From: Hymenobacter norwichensis DSM 15439
GTDB lineage: Bacteria > Bacteroidota > Bacteroidia > Cytophagales > Hymenobacteraceae
DNA: 64,000 bases
Assembly (NCBI RefSeq): GCF_000420705.1
Contig: NZ_ATVL01000002.1
Span: forward strand, 1 to 64,000
Direction: 5' to 3'
How positions within the stretch are numbered: the first letter of the stretch is position 1; each line of letters begins with the position of its first letter. Below are positions 1 to 8,756 of the stretch, one piece after another. The notes under the pieces were generated by a model. It ran no database searches. It was not told the DNA's origin and saw nothing but the letters and a program-made list of their open reading frames with translations. The position numbers and the translations under genes were made by a program.

Positions 1-1
1 A

Positions 2-2695
2 AAGCTGCCCACTGACGTACTCGAACCTTACGGCGTAGTGGCCGAGCGGCTTTACGTGCCCGTGCAGGCCACGCTCTGGCCCGCCGCTACGCCCGAGGAG
101 CTGCGTACTGCCTTGCTCTGGCCTTGCCAACTCTGGCACCCCCGTATCGGCTTGGTGGGGTTTGATACAACCGATGAACTGGACCTGTTAACGCTACTTG
201 AATACGCTCCCGCACGCGTAACTGATTGGACCCGGGCTCACCCGGGGCTGACTCCCAAGCCCCGTCTGCAGCAGATCCGGGTGCTGCCCACTTCAGTTGG
301 AGAAGTGCTGCGAACCTTGCAGGAAGACATTGGAACGGCTCCCTTAACTGAACTACCCGGCCTAGCTGAATCGACGCCCAGTTGGGGGCAGCAACAGTGG
401 GATGCCGTCCGCTACCGCTTGTTGCATTGGAGCCTGTCGTTGCTGCGTTCGGTGCCGGGAACGGGCAACCGCCAAACTGCCAGAATTCTTGGGCTCTTAG
501 GGACTATTGTCCTGATTGGGATTGCGGGCGTGCTGCTGTTGAGTCTGTTCCGGAGCCTAACCAGTGGCAATATTGGCACGCTAGTCGCGGTGGCAGTTGT
601 TATCTTAATCAGGGCATTGAGCAACGTGTCGAATGGTAAGAGCGGCAGCCCGACTCGACCTAATGTTCCCGCCAGGCCCGGGATATTTCAGCGGTTGGAT
701 ACGTGGCTGAATGGTAGTATCCAAGGGCTAGAGAAGAAACGCAACCGTGAAATTGAGCGGTTACTGCGCTTGTTTCAGGACAATCCAGCGGAAGCGTTGA
801 AGTATGCCATTCCGCTCGACGGACCGTACCAGGACCGCGGTCGGGCGCCAGCGACGGCTCAACTGGGCCCCCGGGCCACGGACTTCAACCTCGGCCAACT
901 AGGGGGTGGGCGCCCCACGGATGTCTGGGATCTGGCCGAGTATCAGGTGGACCTGCGCCGGCAGTACCTGGCCGCGGCGCGTCAGGAAGTGGCGGCGGGC
1001 CGCTACCAGAAAGCCGCCTATATCCACGCTCATTTACTTGGGGATTACCACGCGGCAGCTCAGGTGCTGGAGCAAGGACAGCTCTTCCGCGAAGCCGCCG
1101 CGTTGTACCAGGATCATCTCCGTAACCGACCCGCCGCGGCGCAGAGTCTGGAACGGGGAGGACTGCTGTTGGAAGCAGCGGAATTGTTTGCGGATCTGGG
1201 ACAGCATGAGAAGGCCGGGGACCTGCATCAGCAACTGGCGCAACCGGTAATGGCCGCTCGCCACTACGAGCGTGGCGTGGCAGTGCTACTGGCCAATGGA
1301 GACCAGCCCGCGGCCGCCCGCTTAGCAGCCAGCAAGCTCCTGGACCGCCTGCGCGCCCAAACCATATTGCTAACGGGCTGGGCTGGTGCCAAACAGCCCG
1401 AAACCTGCCTGGAGCAGTATTTCGACCTAATAGCGGACGAGCCGTCTGCCGACTTGAGTGCGGCGGTGCACACGGTTTACCAAGAGCACACGTCGCTCAG
1501 GCAGGGAGTACCCCTATTGCGGGTGCTGGCTACCGTAGTAGAAAGGCACGCTACGCCAACGCTACTCAATGCATCGCGTGAGATAGCCTATGAAGTGGTC
1601 AGCCGGGAAGCACAAGCGGGGAATGTGGCCAGCTTAGCGCTGTTGCGGTCCTTTCAGCCCACCGACCGGTTACTTGCCGCCGATTGCAGCCGCTACACCA
1701 CCCGTCCGCTACGCCTTCCCGTAGCGGAAACGATACCCGTCAATCCCAGCGGTACGCACCTGGACGCCACCATTACGTGGCAAAGCGTCGTCAATCACCA
1801 CCACCAGTGGGTGGCCGTCGGCATCCGTGACAACCGGGTACAGCTGGCTCGCGGGAACTGGTACGGCAACATCGAATATTACTCGTGGCTGACGCTCGTA
1901 GCGCCGCAAACCAATCTCGTCCTGCTGGCGGATGAACGCCACGGCAATCAGCTCCTGTTACGCTGCTCAACTCTGGTGGTACTAGAGCTTCAAGTCCTGC
2001 CGCGCAACAAGTATTTTTCGGATGCCCTTACGGTGGACTGTCCGTCCTGGCTGCCCGCCTGGCCCATCCGGGTGGCTCTGCTGCCGGACGGGATGGTTGC
2101 AACGGCCGAGGTGCAAGGCAGCACGCTGACTGTGCAACCCTACGCGGCATCCGGGCAGCTCTTGCCTCCCCTGATGCAGTACCTGTCTAGTGACTCCTCT
2201 ACTTTTGTTGGTATGGAACGCGGGTGGCCCTCTGAGTTACTCTATCGCGACGGCGTGTATTATTCCTATTGGGGAGAGTGGCTAGTTTGGTGGAACGAGC
2301 AAGGAAAGGTTGGCACGCATGAGTTAGCGGGCGTAGTCTATCAACTAGTGTGTTCTCCTTACACGCAGGAACTACAGCTGGTGGTGGGACTGGAAGGAGG
2401 CATGCAACTGTGGGCACCCACCTCCTTACCAGACGCTAAACCTGACCTCCTTTGCCAGAGCAGCACCCCGGAAGTAGATATGCGTTTTGTTGGACTCGAG
2501 CATGTGGTCGGTATCCAGGAAAGCGAAGCACAAGTGCTTCAACTCACGTCGGATGGGCTCCTTGTGACGCAGTCTATCATCGGGGACAAGCCTTTCATCG
2601 CTGTCTTGTCTACGGCCGATCGCAAACACTTTGCCTTAGTGGATGTAAGCGGCCGCATCCAGTTATACCCCCTAAATCAACAGGAAGACGAATGA
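2..2695 (+). CDS. bpX6-like large membrane-anchored protein, 5' partial
   Basis: The frame is open to the left edge, so the GTG at 38 is probably not the true start and the gene begins outside the window. Counting from 38, an N-terminal globular region (1-120) is followed by two hydrophobic segments near residues 149-196. An Ala/Leu-rich helical region (about 290-470) with repeated YxxAAxxxE-like patterns suggests TPR-type hairpins. The beta-rich C-terminal third (550-885) has WW/YY strands, as in propeller-like domains. The N-terminal segment resembles the bpX6 component of MoxR-vWA-beta-propeller ternary systems, which are of unknown function. That assignment is from memory; MoxR and vWA partners would have to lie to the left. 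Confidence 0.55.
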   Translation, partial: KLPTDVLEPYGVVAERLYVPVQATLWPAATPEELRTALLWPCQLWHPRIGLVGFDTTDELDLLTLLEYAPARVTDWTRAHPGLTPKPRLQQIRVLPTSVGEVLRTLQEDIGTAPLTELPGLAESTPSWGQQQWDAVRYRLLHWSLSLLRSVPGTGNRQTARILGLLGTIVLIGIAGVLLLSLFRSLTSGNIGTLVAVAVVILIRALSNVSNGKSGSPTRPNVPARPGIFQRLDTWLNGSIQGLEKKRNREIERLLRLFQDNPAEALKYAIPLDGPYQDRGRAPATAQLGPRATDFNLGQLGGGRPTDVWDLAEYQVDLRRQYLAAARQEVAAGRYQKAAYIHAHLLGDYHAAAQVLEQGQLFREAAALYQDHLRNRPAAAQSLERGGLLLEAAELFADLGQHEKAGDLHQQLAQPVMAARHYERGVAVLLANGDQPAAARLAASKLLDRLRAQTILLTGWAGAKQPETCLEQYFDLIADEPSADLSAAVHTVYQEHTSLRQGVPLLRVLATVVERHATPTLLNASREIAYEVVSREAQAGNVASLALLRSFQPTDRLLAADCSRYTTRPLRLPVAETIPVNPSGTHLDATITWQSVVNHHHQWVAVGIRDNRVQLARGNWYGNIEYYSWLTLVAPQTNLVLLADERHGNQLLLRCSTLVVLELQVLPRNKYFSDALTVDCPSWLPAWPIRVALLPDGMVATAEVQGSTLTVQPYAASGQLLPPLMQYLSSDSSTFVGMERGWPSELLYRDGVYYSYWGEWLVWWNEQGKVGTHELAGVVYQLVCSPYTQELQLVVGLEGGMQLWAPTSLPDAKPDLLCQSSTPEVDMRFVGLEHVVGIQESEAQVLQLTSDGLLVTQSIIGDKPFIAVLSTADRKHFALVDVSGRIQLYPLNQQEDE

Positions 2696-2816
2696 CTCCG
2701 CTAGCAATTCTAATGCGTAGCATTTTAAGAGCACCCTTTGTAAAATGCCAATTGGACGGAAAGACTTTTAAGCTCCCCTAATCAGGCTTCAGAAAGTCTC
2801 GTCCGCTTAACTAGAT

Positions 2817-3455
2817 TTACTTCGCTACATCTTCGGTAATGTCTTCGACTAGGTGCCGCTTCCAGAGCTGAGCCGCGTGGTGGCGAAAGGCGACCGGCGC
2901 CACTAGCAGGGCCGCATCGAAGGTGTAAGTTCCACCTTCGCCATAGGGCTTGCCGTTGATGAGCACGCGGCTGGTGCCACGCACGGCATATTTGCGCTGG
3001 CCCTCATACATTATGATTTTCTGTATGCTCGGGCTTACGTCACCGCGGCACACGGTGCGGTAGACCAGCCACACTTCGGCCGTACCGTCTTGGTCGAGGT
3101 CGGTCACCGTGAGGCCTTGAGGACGAAACCGGGCCTGCAAATCGACGGGACAGTCGGTCACAAAATCGTGGAGTTGCCAGGTGGGGATGGTCCCCGTAGC
3201 CGGATATTGGTAAGCATAGAGGTCGGCGCGTTGGGCCTCGTCTACCACCGCACTGGTCGCGCGTACAGCACCGGTTTGGGTCGCCAGGACCGTGTAGGTG
3301 CCGGTGCGGTCGGTGTAGCGCAGGGCCTGCACCAAGCGGCCGGTGTGCAGGAGTGTAGTCGGCACGGCGGTTGGCTGCAGTGGGCTGACGCGCAGTTGCG
3401 CGTGAGCCGTTAGCGTGGCGAACAGGAAGCTGCCGGTCAGAAAGTAGTGGTTCAT
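2817..3455 (-). CDS. Secreted protein of unknown function (possible M949_RS01915-like family)
   Basis: The start chosen is the internal ATG at 3455 because it opens with a good signal peptide (MNHYFLTGSFLFATLTAHA, cleavage before QLRV); an upstream in-frame start would add 17 residues of non-signal sequence. The mature part (about 190 residues) has an RYTDRTGTYTVLATQTG segment, a DLDQDGTAEVWL stretch like EF-hand-type or repeat-surface loops, and two cysteines (in TDCP and TVCRGD). It resembles the family NCBI names M949_RS01915 surface polysaccharide biosynthesis protein, but this is a recollection and gives no mechanism. It stands alone and converges on the upstream gene. Confidence 0.6.
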   Translation of the reverse strand: MNHYFLTGSFLFATLTAHAQLRVSPLQPTAVPTTLLHTGRLVQALRYTDRTGTYTVLATQTGAVRATSAVVDEAQRADLYAYQYPATGTIPTWQLHDFVTDCPVDLQARFRPQGLTVTDLDQDGTAEVWLVYRTVCRGDVSPSIQKIIMYEGQRKYAVRGTSRVLINGKPYGEGGTYTFDAALLVAPVAFRHHAAQLWKRHLVEDITEDVAK

Positions 3456-3791
3456 CACGAAGGGGGAGAGAAAGCAGAAGACTACGGCGGGGCTTCTCGT
3501 TGTCACAGCCTAGGCTGGCCAAGGGGGACGGAGTCAGCTGTCGGATAAAACGTGAAGCATAGGTCCTTGCCATCAGTAACGCTAACCTTCAAGAAAGGAG
3601 TTTGTGTTTGCCCTTACAATACTTCCAAGTACGGATAAGTGCTACTAATATCTCTTACGAATTCATTGCTATTACTTTCCATTTTTTAAGGTGGCGCTTA
3701 TAACTAACATTACGTAAAGCAACTTTTCCGTGGAAATAGCTCAGCTGTTTGTAAGCTTGTGCTAGTAGCAAGATTCAATCTGCGCTCCTTG

Positions 3792-4484
3792 ATGGCTATA
3801 CGAGAAATAGCATTACTAACTCACTCTAAGACCCAACGGCTCCCATTCAATGCGTCTACAGCTGCCCTGACAAATCTCTACACGAGTTATTTGCCGGCTT
3901 TTGCTACGCAGGGGATCGTCAAACTCGTCGTTGACATCGTTGATCAGCCAGGCATTACTACAGCGGCTGACCACAGTGAGGTGGAGAAAGAGTTGCTCCT
4001 GCTCAATGTGCTGCAGGTGAAACGTCCCCTGGATCTCACGGTTTATCTTGCCTTATCGAATGACGAGAAGAGCCGCTTACAACTCGAGTTGATCCATACC
4101 GCTTGCCTGGTGCTTGGTAGCAAGCGGGAGTGGCCCCAAGCGCCGTTCGAAGAAGCGTATGCGCATTGTTTGCAGGCCAGTTTAACGAATACGTGGGTGA
4201 TGAAAATTGGGCGCAAGCGCTTTTTTCGCTCCCCGGATGGCCGCTTTACAGCCTGTGCCGTGTGCCAGTGGACCCTCAACCAGTTTATGGTGGACATCGT
4301 GCTCATGTCAACGAAGGGGAATGACTACCAGTGTCAGCGGATCGTGGAGAATGAACCGTTCCAGGAGCATGGGTTTAGCGAAGCCCATTGGCTCGATGGG
4401 CAAACGTTCCAAGTAACAGCAGCGCGGCCAACTCGACACTGGCAAGCGCATCTAAGAGGCGGAACCTCAACAGCGCTTCACTAA
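3792..4484 (+). CDS. Hypothetical cytoplasmic protein
   Basis: A 230-residue protein without signal peptide or membrane segment. I start at the ATG at 3792; a GTG at 3759 would add 11 residues. The product is mixed alpha/beta with a Cys-rich patch (TACAVCQW) near the middle and a basic GRKRFFRSPDGRF segment. No family was recognised. It is the first of a run of small plus-strand genes (3.8-6.5 kb) that lack recognisable function, an organisation often seen for immunity-like or accessory genes near secreted toxins, though nothing in this sequence proves that role. Confidence 0.6.
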   Translation: MAIREIALLTHSKTQRLPFNASTAALTNLYTSYLPAFATQGIVKLVVDIVDQPGITTAADHSEVEKELLLLNVLQVKRPLDLTVYLALSNDEKSRLQLELIHTACLVLGSKREWPQAPFEEAYAHCLQASLTNTWVMKIGRKRFFRSPDGRFTACAVCQWTLNQFMVDIVLMSTKGNDYQCQRIVENEPFQEHGFSEAHWLDGQTFQVTAARPTRHWQAHLRGGTSTALH

Positions 4485-4616
4485 CGGTTTGTCCGATACG
4501 TAAACGTTACGTTAATTAGTCATTATTCATATATTATCTCGCCGCGAGAAAAGGTGGACATGATCTTGGTACGGGCTTTTCTCGCTGATCTAGGGCAAGC
4601 CATCACCACCCATTGT

Positions 4617-5060
4617 ATGAAACTAACTGCACTCTGGCTGGTCTTTTCGTTTCTACTCTCTTGCCAAACTCGAAAAGAAGAACCAACAGATATCTGCGAT
4701 TGGGGTCGGAATAGCCTCTACCTGTCGGCTTTTCTTTACTCTGGCGAGCACTTACTCGTGCTGCGCGGTAAACAGGTGCTCATTGACACCGTCGCCAGTG
4801 CGTCTACCCAGCTGACCCATATTCAACGCGAAGTGCCACGAGCCAAGTCTGGTATTCGAGTCGTCCTCCTCCTAGAGGAGGCAGTCGTATTGGAGCAGCA
4901 AATTCCGATGTCAGATCAGATCGCGGCTCTTGGCATTACGCCTCCCCTTGAGAATGCAAAACGAACTGAAGAGACGGACATTTTACTGCCTCCGGTGAAA
5001 GGAAAAAGCCGCTTGTTTCGAATAGCGTACTACTTATTCGGTGAGAAAGGCCAGCAGTGA
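4617..5060 (+). CDS. Small lipoprotein of unknown function
   Basis: The ATG at 4617 places a lipoprotein signal peptide at the N-terminus (MKLTALWLVFSFLLSC, lipobox LLSC, Cys at residue 16), which is why it is preferred to the upstream in-frame start at 4554. The mature protein is about 130 residues, with a CDWG motif and a KSRLFRIAYYLFGEKG C-terminus. It is predicted to be anchored in the outer or inner membrane, facing the periplasm or surface. The family was not recognised. Confidence 0.6.
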   Translation: MKLTALWLVFSFLLSCQTRKEEPTDICDWGRNSLYLSAFLYSGEHLLVLRGKQVLIDTVASASTQLTHIQREVPRAKSGIRVVLLLEEAVVLEQQIPMSDQIAALGITPPLENAKRTEETDILLPPVKGKSRLFRIAYYLFGEKGQQ

Positions 5061-5080
5061 GTAGCTTGCTTGCGTTTACC

Positions 5081-5183
5081 TCATCCAAAAAAGGCTCGTT
5101 TTACGCACACTTTCAGCACCTAGCTCAGCGGCCCCAAAAACGCAGTTTTCTTAGGCTATTTCTCTACCCTTCTATTGGACAGC
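5081..5183 (+). repeat. Dispersed repeat A, copy 1 (~103 bp)
   Basis: This stretch is nearly the same as the reverse complement of 11058-11163 and related to 63361-63475. Shared landmarks in order are AAGGCTCGTTTTACGCACA, CTTTC, TAGCTCAG-GGCCCC, AAAAACGC-GTTTTC and a terminal TTGGA. The termini (tCCAaaaaaGG near the start, TTGGAc at the end) and the inner AAAAACGCgGTTTTT are palindromic, so the RNA or single strand could fold. It is a non-coding mobile or REP-like element; a 60-codon frame across it is not believed. Confidence 0.6.
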
Positions 5184-5301
5184 CGAACGAGGTTGTAAAA
5201 GAGCCCTGCTTCTGCTATTCTTGGCCTAAAGCCGGCTAGCTGGTTTGGGTTTTAGCCGCCCTCCATTTCTTATACACGTACTGCTTTCTTGTTTAGCTCT
5301 G

Positions 5302-5595
5302 ATGGTGCGTCGGTTACTTCGCTCTCGGTTCTGGTGGTTTCTGCTTTATCCCATCAGTTTTTATGGGACGCGTACGCCCTACGCCTCACGGATGGGTACG
5401 TACACGGGCCGCGATACGTGGGGCTTTCCAGCATCAGGGAACCCGAATGGCGGGTACCGTGCTATCTGCGGGCTGGCGGTGAGTGACACCCAATATCAGT
5501 TTTGGCAGGGCGTGGCCAGTGGTTGTCTGCTGATCAGTGTTGTGCTGCTCTCTACAGCGCTACGTCGACCAAGACAAGCAACAACTCCTTCCTAG
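5302..5595 (+). CDS. Small membrane protein, hypothetical
   Basis: A 97-residue product from the ATG at 5302; a TTG at 5245 would add 19 hydrophobic residues and cannot be excluded. Two hydrophobic helices (residues about 9-22, RFWWFLLYPISFYG, and 66-88, GVASGCLLISVVLLSTAL) flank an extracytoplasmic loop with GNPNGGYRAICG. It is a probable inner-membrane protein of unknown role, followed on the same strand by another membrane gene after 90 bp. Confidence 0.5.
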   Translation: MVRRLLRSRFWWFLLYPISFYGTRTPYASRMGTYTGRDTWGFPASGNPNGGYRAICGLAVSDTQYQFWQGVASGCLLISVVLLSTALRRPRQATTPS

Positions 5596-5685
5596 TACTA
5601 CCCCGAAGAAAGCATGTGCTCTGTCTTTCTGTAGTGTAGTTGACGTACCCCGTAGTTCCTGGACAACTAGGCAAGTGATAACAAG

Positions 5686-6114
5686 ATGACAAAATTACTT
5701 CAAGTAGGTTGGCACGTGAGTTGGCGCCTAGTGGTTTCGTTCCTTGGTCTGTCCGGCAGTACCTTCCTAGGCAGATTCGTACACTACCACTTCCGAGGGG
5801 AGTACCGCACGCCGATTGCTTGGGTAATTTCTCAGCAATTATGCTTTTATACCTTCTGCTTGTTGGCCAGCGCCTTCGCTATTGGCAGCCGAATGATACG
5901 GCCGGCACAACGGACTACCCTGGTCACTGGAATCTGCGTGCTCTATCTCGGGGCCAGCCTGTTTTGGTGCGGAGCCTTCGCGGGCGCACTGGATCGCCCC
6001 TATCGCTTCCTGTTGCTTAGTACGTGTGGTCTGCTTGGATTGCTTGCGCCGTGGTCAATCGAGCAACTCAGGAGCAGGTGGACTCGGTCCAACAGCATTA
6101 GGTTCACTCCTTAA
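5686..6114 (+). CDS. Four-helix membrane protein, hypothetical
   Basis: A 142-residue protein with four evident hydrophobic helices: around residues 12-32 (RLVVSFLGLSGSTFLG), 46-66 (VISQQLCFYTFCLLASAFAIG), 75-97 and 105-123 (FLLLSTCGLLGLLAPWSI). Short charged loops separate the helices and no catalytic motif is visible. The ATG at 5686 is the first in frame. The next gene starts 17 bp after the stop, so the two are probably co-transcribed. Function unknown. Confidence 0.55.
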   Translation: MTKLLQVGWHVSWRLVVSFLGLSGSTFLGRFVHYHFRGEYRTPIAWVISQQLCFYTFCLLASAFAIGSRMIRPAQRTTLVTGICVLYLGASLFWCGAFAGALDRPYRFLLLSTCGLLGLLAPWSIEQLRSRWTRSNSIRFTP

Positions 6115-6130
6115 CCGAAAGCTACTAGCG

Positions 6131-6502
6131 ATGGATTTTCTATTGCAACACGCGGCTGAGCCGGAGAAAATACAGTTCGCCTTAACGAGTTTTTATCACC
6201 AAGAGGGGCTTGTTAGGGAGCTATGGATAGAAGAAGAGCACTATCACCTAGTTGCTTATGCAGGCGATGTTTCCTGGCTTCTGTCCGTGTATGAAGATGC
6301 AGCAGATGAACTAGCACTAGCGCGTTTTTTGGCTCATACCCTACAAACCAAGGTGATTATTAGCGATAGATCCATTAACCCATACACTTGGGTGCTGCTT
6401 GATGAAGCAGGAAGGGAGCAGCCCATTTGGCAAGATTCCCTGGCTGAGCAGGAGAGATCTTTTCTCGTCGATCACCGGCACAAGTATCTACTAACTCAGT
6501 AA
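6131..6502 (+). CDS. Hypothetical small acidic protein
   Basis: A 123-residue acidic soluble protein from the ATG at 6131; a longer reading from 6026 overlaps the upstream membrane gene out of frame and is not needed. It is rich in E/D (EEEHYHL, YEDAADELALARFLAH) with a conserved-looking INPYTWVLLDEAG segment. It has no signal peptide. Its size, acidity and position after a small membrane protein are compatible with an immunity or adaptor role, but no family was recognised. Confidence 0.55.
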   Translation: MDFLLQHAAEPEKIQFALTSFYHQEGLVRELWIEEEHYHLVAYAGDVSWLLSVYEDAADELALARFLAHTLQTKVIISDRSINPYTWVLLDEAGREQPIWQDSLAEQERSFLVDHRHKYLLTQ

Positions 6503-6745
6503 GAGGAACATAAGCAAGTCTGTCGCCTTGTACAATAGACCCTGAACGCTTAAGAAGCAGCGCTCTTAGAATGACAGGCGCTCGAAAAAGAGTGCTATGT
6601 CGAACGGTTGCAGCATCCCCGTCAATGCTCCTGAAACGCAGTATTTCGGCGGCATTTTTACCTAGGTAATTCGAACACCTCTAGCGGGTAGGGAGTCTGT
6701 TGGCAGGGTTCGCTAGTTTCCTTTCAAAAGAAGCCAGCGCACCCC

Positions 6746-7195
6746 TCATAGACGCTTTACCGTGAAGAGGAGCTGTCTATTTTTATTGGAAGCGTTCTGC
6801 GTTTGCGTTGGATAGGGCGTCACCTCGTGCGCGATCAGTCGGTAGCGGCGATTGTTGGCTTGAATGGTGGCCGAATCGTTCTGGGTGGGCGTGGTCAACC
6901 CCACTAAATACAGCCGAACGGCTTGCCGGGTGCCATTTTGTTCTTGCACTTTCAGAACTGTGGCCGCGACGCCAGGACTGAAGCACCGTAGATCCCGCGG
7001 GCAGCGCTCGTCTATTAGGCTATCTAGCGTGATGGTCAGTTCTGCTTGTTCTTTGGTGGGGAGCATCACCGGCTGTTGATGGCGTAAGCTTATCGGCTGG
7101 TTGAACCCGGATGCAAGAAGCGGGGCCGCGTTTTCTTCTTTCGTGCAGCCACTCAGTAGCAGCAGACCAGTAAGGAGGCAAAGACAGGTTTTCAT
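6746..7195 (-). CDS. Lipoprotein with DxRCPRDxxC motif
   Basis: A 149-residue lipoprotein: signal MKTCLCLLTGLLLLSGC with lipobox LSGC, Cys at residue 17. The mature region carries LTITLDSLIDERCPRDLRCFSPGVA, the pattern 'D-S-R-C-P-x-D-x-x-C-x-x-x-G' seen in a common Bacteroidota lipoprotein family of unknown function in which the two cysteines probably form a disulfide. It is likely exported and membrane-attached, and monocistronic. No regulatory element was recognised. Confidence 0.65.
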   Translation of the reverse strand: MKTCLCLLTGLLLLSGCTKEENAAPLLASGFNQPISLRHQQPVMLPTKEQAELTITLDSLIDERCPRDLRCFSPGVAATVLKVQEQNGTRQAVRLYLVGLTTPTQNDSATIQANNRRYRLIAHEVTPYPTQTQNASNKNRQLLFTVKRL

Positions 7196-7553
7196 TAGGA
7201 TAAAATGGCAAGTAGTATCGGAGAGCAGCCTCTAAGCGACCATCTTCTGTGGGCAGTACTGCCGCGTAGGATTAATATAGTTTATACTTTGTCTATCTGT
7301 TAGCTGCTGGCCGATTGTAGGATAGAGCCCTTGCGTTAGAAGCGGCCGGATGGCGGAGATGTTCTACTAAAGCAGCACAGTAACTATTTATTTCGGTGTT
7401 ACTTGACGTCCTGTTGAACATAACGTTTCCTTACATAGCCATCATACTTGACAGCCTTCTCTTGATCATCTAGCTATTAGGTATTGATAAGCTCGCCTTG
7501 CGAAGCCTAACGCATCAACTCAGCTTAGTTGAGTACGAGAGAAAGTGCCCTAC
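7196..7553. other. Intergenic region, no gene seen
   Basis: About 360 bp between two minus-strand genes. I see no open frame with convincing codon use, no tRNA-like fold and no strong terminator. It must hold the promoter of the lipoprotein gene ending at 6746, but no confident Bacteroidota -33/-7 pair could be placed. Confidence 0.4.
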
Positions 7554-7874
7554 TTACTCTATGTCTTCGGTTTTATCTTTATAAAATATAACCTTGCCTT
7601 TGGGCTCACCGGCTATTATTTTAATATAGAACGAGTCCCCTTTCGCGATGTCTGTTCGATAGGTTACATTATTGGCCACATAGTTTACTCCTTGGTGAGA
7701 AAAGGAATAGGTTAAGCGCACGCCGCCTTTGGCCCCCTCTCGTTCTAAGACGTACGCTCTCTCATAAATCCCGTTCGTTCGAATCTCAGTCATCTTCATA
7801 CCCCTATTAAGTAGGACCACTCCTAGTAATAGGACAGCCAGCAGGACGCCCACTTTTCTGCTTTTTCCTTCCAT
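7554..7874 (-). CDS. Small membrane-anchored protein, hypothetical
   Basis: A 106-residue protein starting at the ATG at 7874 (MEGKSRKVGVLLAVLLLG), giving a short cytoplasmic tail, one transmembrane helix (residues 7-22) and a beta-rich exported domain with GVRLTYSFSHQGVNYVANN. The fold pattern is like DUF3592-type small secreted or membrane domains (tyrosine strands, then GDSFYIKI-x-GEPKGKV), which also follow a single helix. The DUF3592 resemblance is tentative. An earlier start at 7931 would put 19 polar residues before the helix. Confidence 0.55.
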   Translation of the reverse strand: MEGKSRKVGVLLAVLLLGVVLLNRGMKMTEIRTNGIYERAYVLEREGAKGGVRLTYSFSHQGVNYVANNVTYRTDIAKGDSFYIKIIAGEPKGKVIFYKDKTEDIE

Positions 7875-8044
7875 CTCTCCTCGTATTTGGCAGGGTAAGA
7901 ATCGAGCGAGATTGCGGTTGCACTTGAGCAATCCCTACGCCACCGGTTATTTAGGCAAGCTAGCCATGACAAGTAGAGAATGAAAACTGAGTTGCTAATG
8001 TCTAGTGGCTGTTGCTTTAAAGCTTTGTACTTCCGCTTCAGTGT

Positions 8045-8353
8045 ATGAATACTACTTCCCTTGCCGGGCTACTTGCAGGCATTAAGCAGCGGCCAGGAAT
8101 GTATCTAAGCAAATCCTACATATCATGTTTGCAGTCTTTTTTAAATGGCTGGTATTATATGGCCTTTTATAACTCCATAGTAATACAAGATGATTGTATG
8201 GGAGAGTTTCAAAAGTGGATAGCGGCGAAGTATCAGGTTACTACTACTCATTCCTGGGCTAGTATTATCTTATTTTACTCTCATGACGAATGCGACGCCC
8301 TCAATAGATTCTTTGAACTATTTGAAGAATTTAAACTAGAGTATAAACTCTAA
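8045..8353 (+). CDS. RPxMYL-motif protein, paralogue 1
   Basis: A 102-residue soluble protein. It shares with the gene at 13888-14226 the ordered motifs IKxRPxMYL (residues 14-21), YISCLxxxLxGW (25-36), CMxEFQxWI (51-59), SHSW-x-IILFYS (69-79) and DECDALxxFFxLFxE (80-94). The two proteins are about half identical over their length. The 'RPxMYL ... F..W ... SW..II ... de.dAl..Ff.L' pattern occurs widely in small bacterial proteins near secreted toxins and in immunity-gene arrays, but its function is not known to me. Confidence 0.65.
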   Translation: MNTTSLAGLLAGIKQRPGMYLSKSYISCLQSFLNGWYYMAFYNSIVIQDDCMGEFQKWIAAKYQVTTTHSWASIILFYSHDECDALNRFFELFEEFKLEYKL

Positions 8354-8756
8354 TTCTGCGAGTCCGATACGCAACTTTATGTTTACCAAGGTAAGCAGCC
8401 AACGAAGGTTAGAAATAGAACTGTAGCGGTTGCAGAAGCTTGTGTTCCGTGTCTGGAACGAGCGAGAGGTGCGCTTTCACAACGCGAAAGGCTGTTTTGA
8501 GCGCATTTCCACCTAGCCTCTTTCGGTCAACTTACGGGCAGAGCCCTCCTGGAGGCGTTCGGCAACCGCCACGGGGGATGTTGAGCCTAGAAAATACCAT
8601 CATGCTTTGGGACTATACCTCTTAGCCCAACGGCCCATGTGCTTTAAGCCGGGGCCGCGGGACTTGGACGTTGAGTGGCGGGCACGGGCGCCGTATGGAA
8701 ATGCGTTCGCTTCTGCATCTTTCCCTTTGCGCAGCAAGCGCGTTAGGTTCCCGTCT
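8354..8756. other. Intergenic region upstream of the WG-repeat gene
   Basis: About 400 bp. A GTTGCAGAA near 8428 recalls the end of the MITE-like repeat described at 13707, but the matching opposite end is absent. The frame of the downstream gene stays open back to 8607, yet that part lacks a signal peptide and its ATG at 8757 fits better. No other gene was seen. Confidence 0.35.

Noticed and set aside
5057..5239. 60-codon plus-strand frame
   Set aside because: It spans dispersed repeat A, which also occurs inverted at 11058 and again at 63361 without a conserved frame.
8421..8520. Further copy of the MITE-like family near GTTGCAGAA at 8428
   Set aside because: Only nine bases match, the opposite end is missing and the interior does not resemble other copies.
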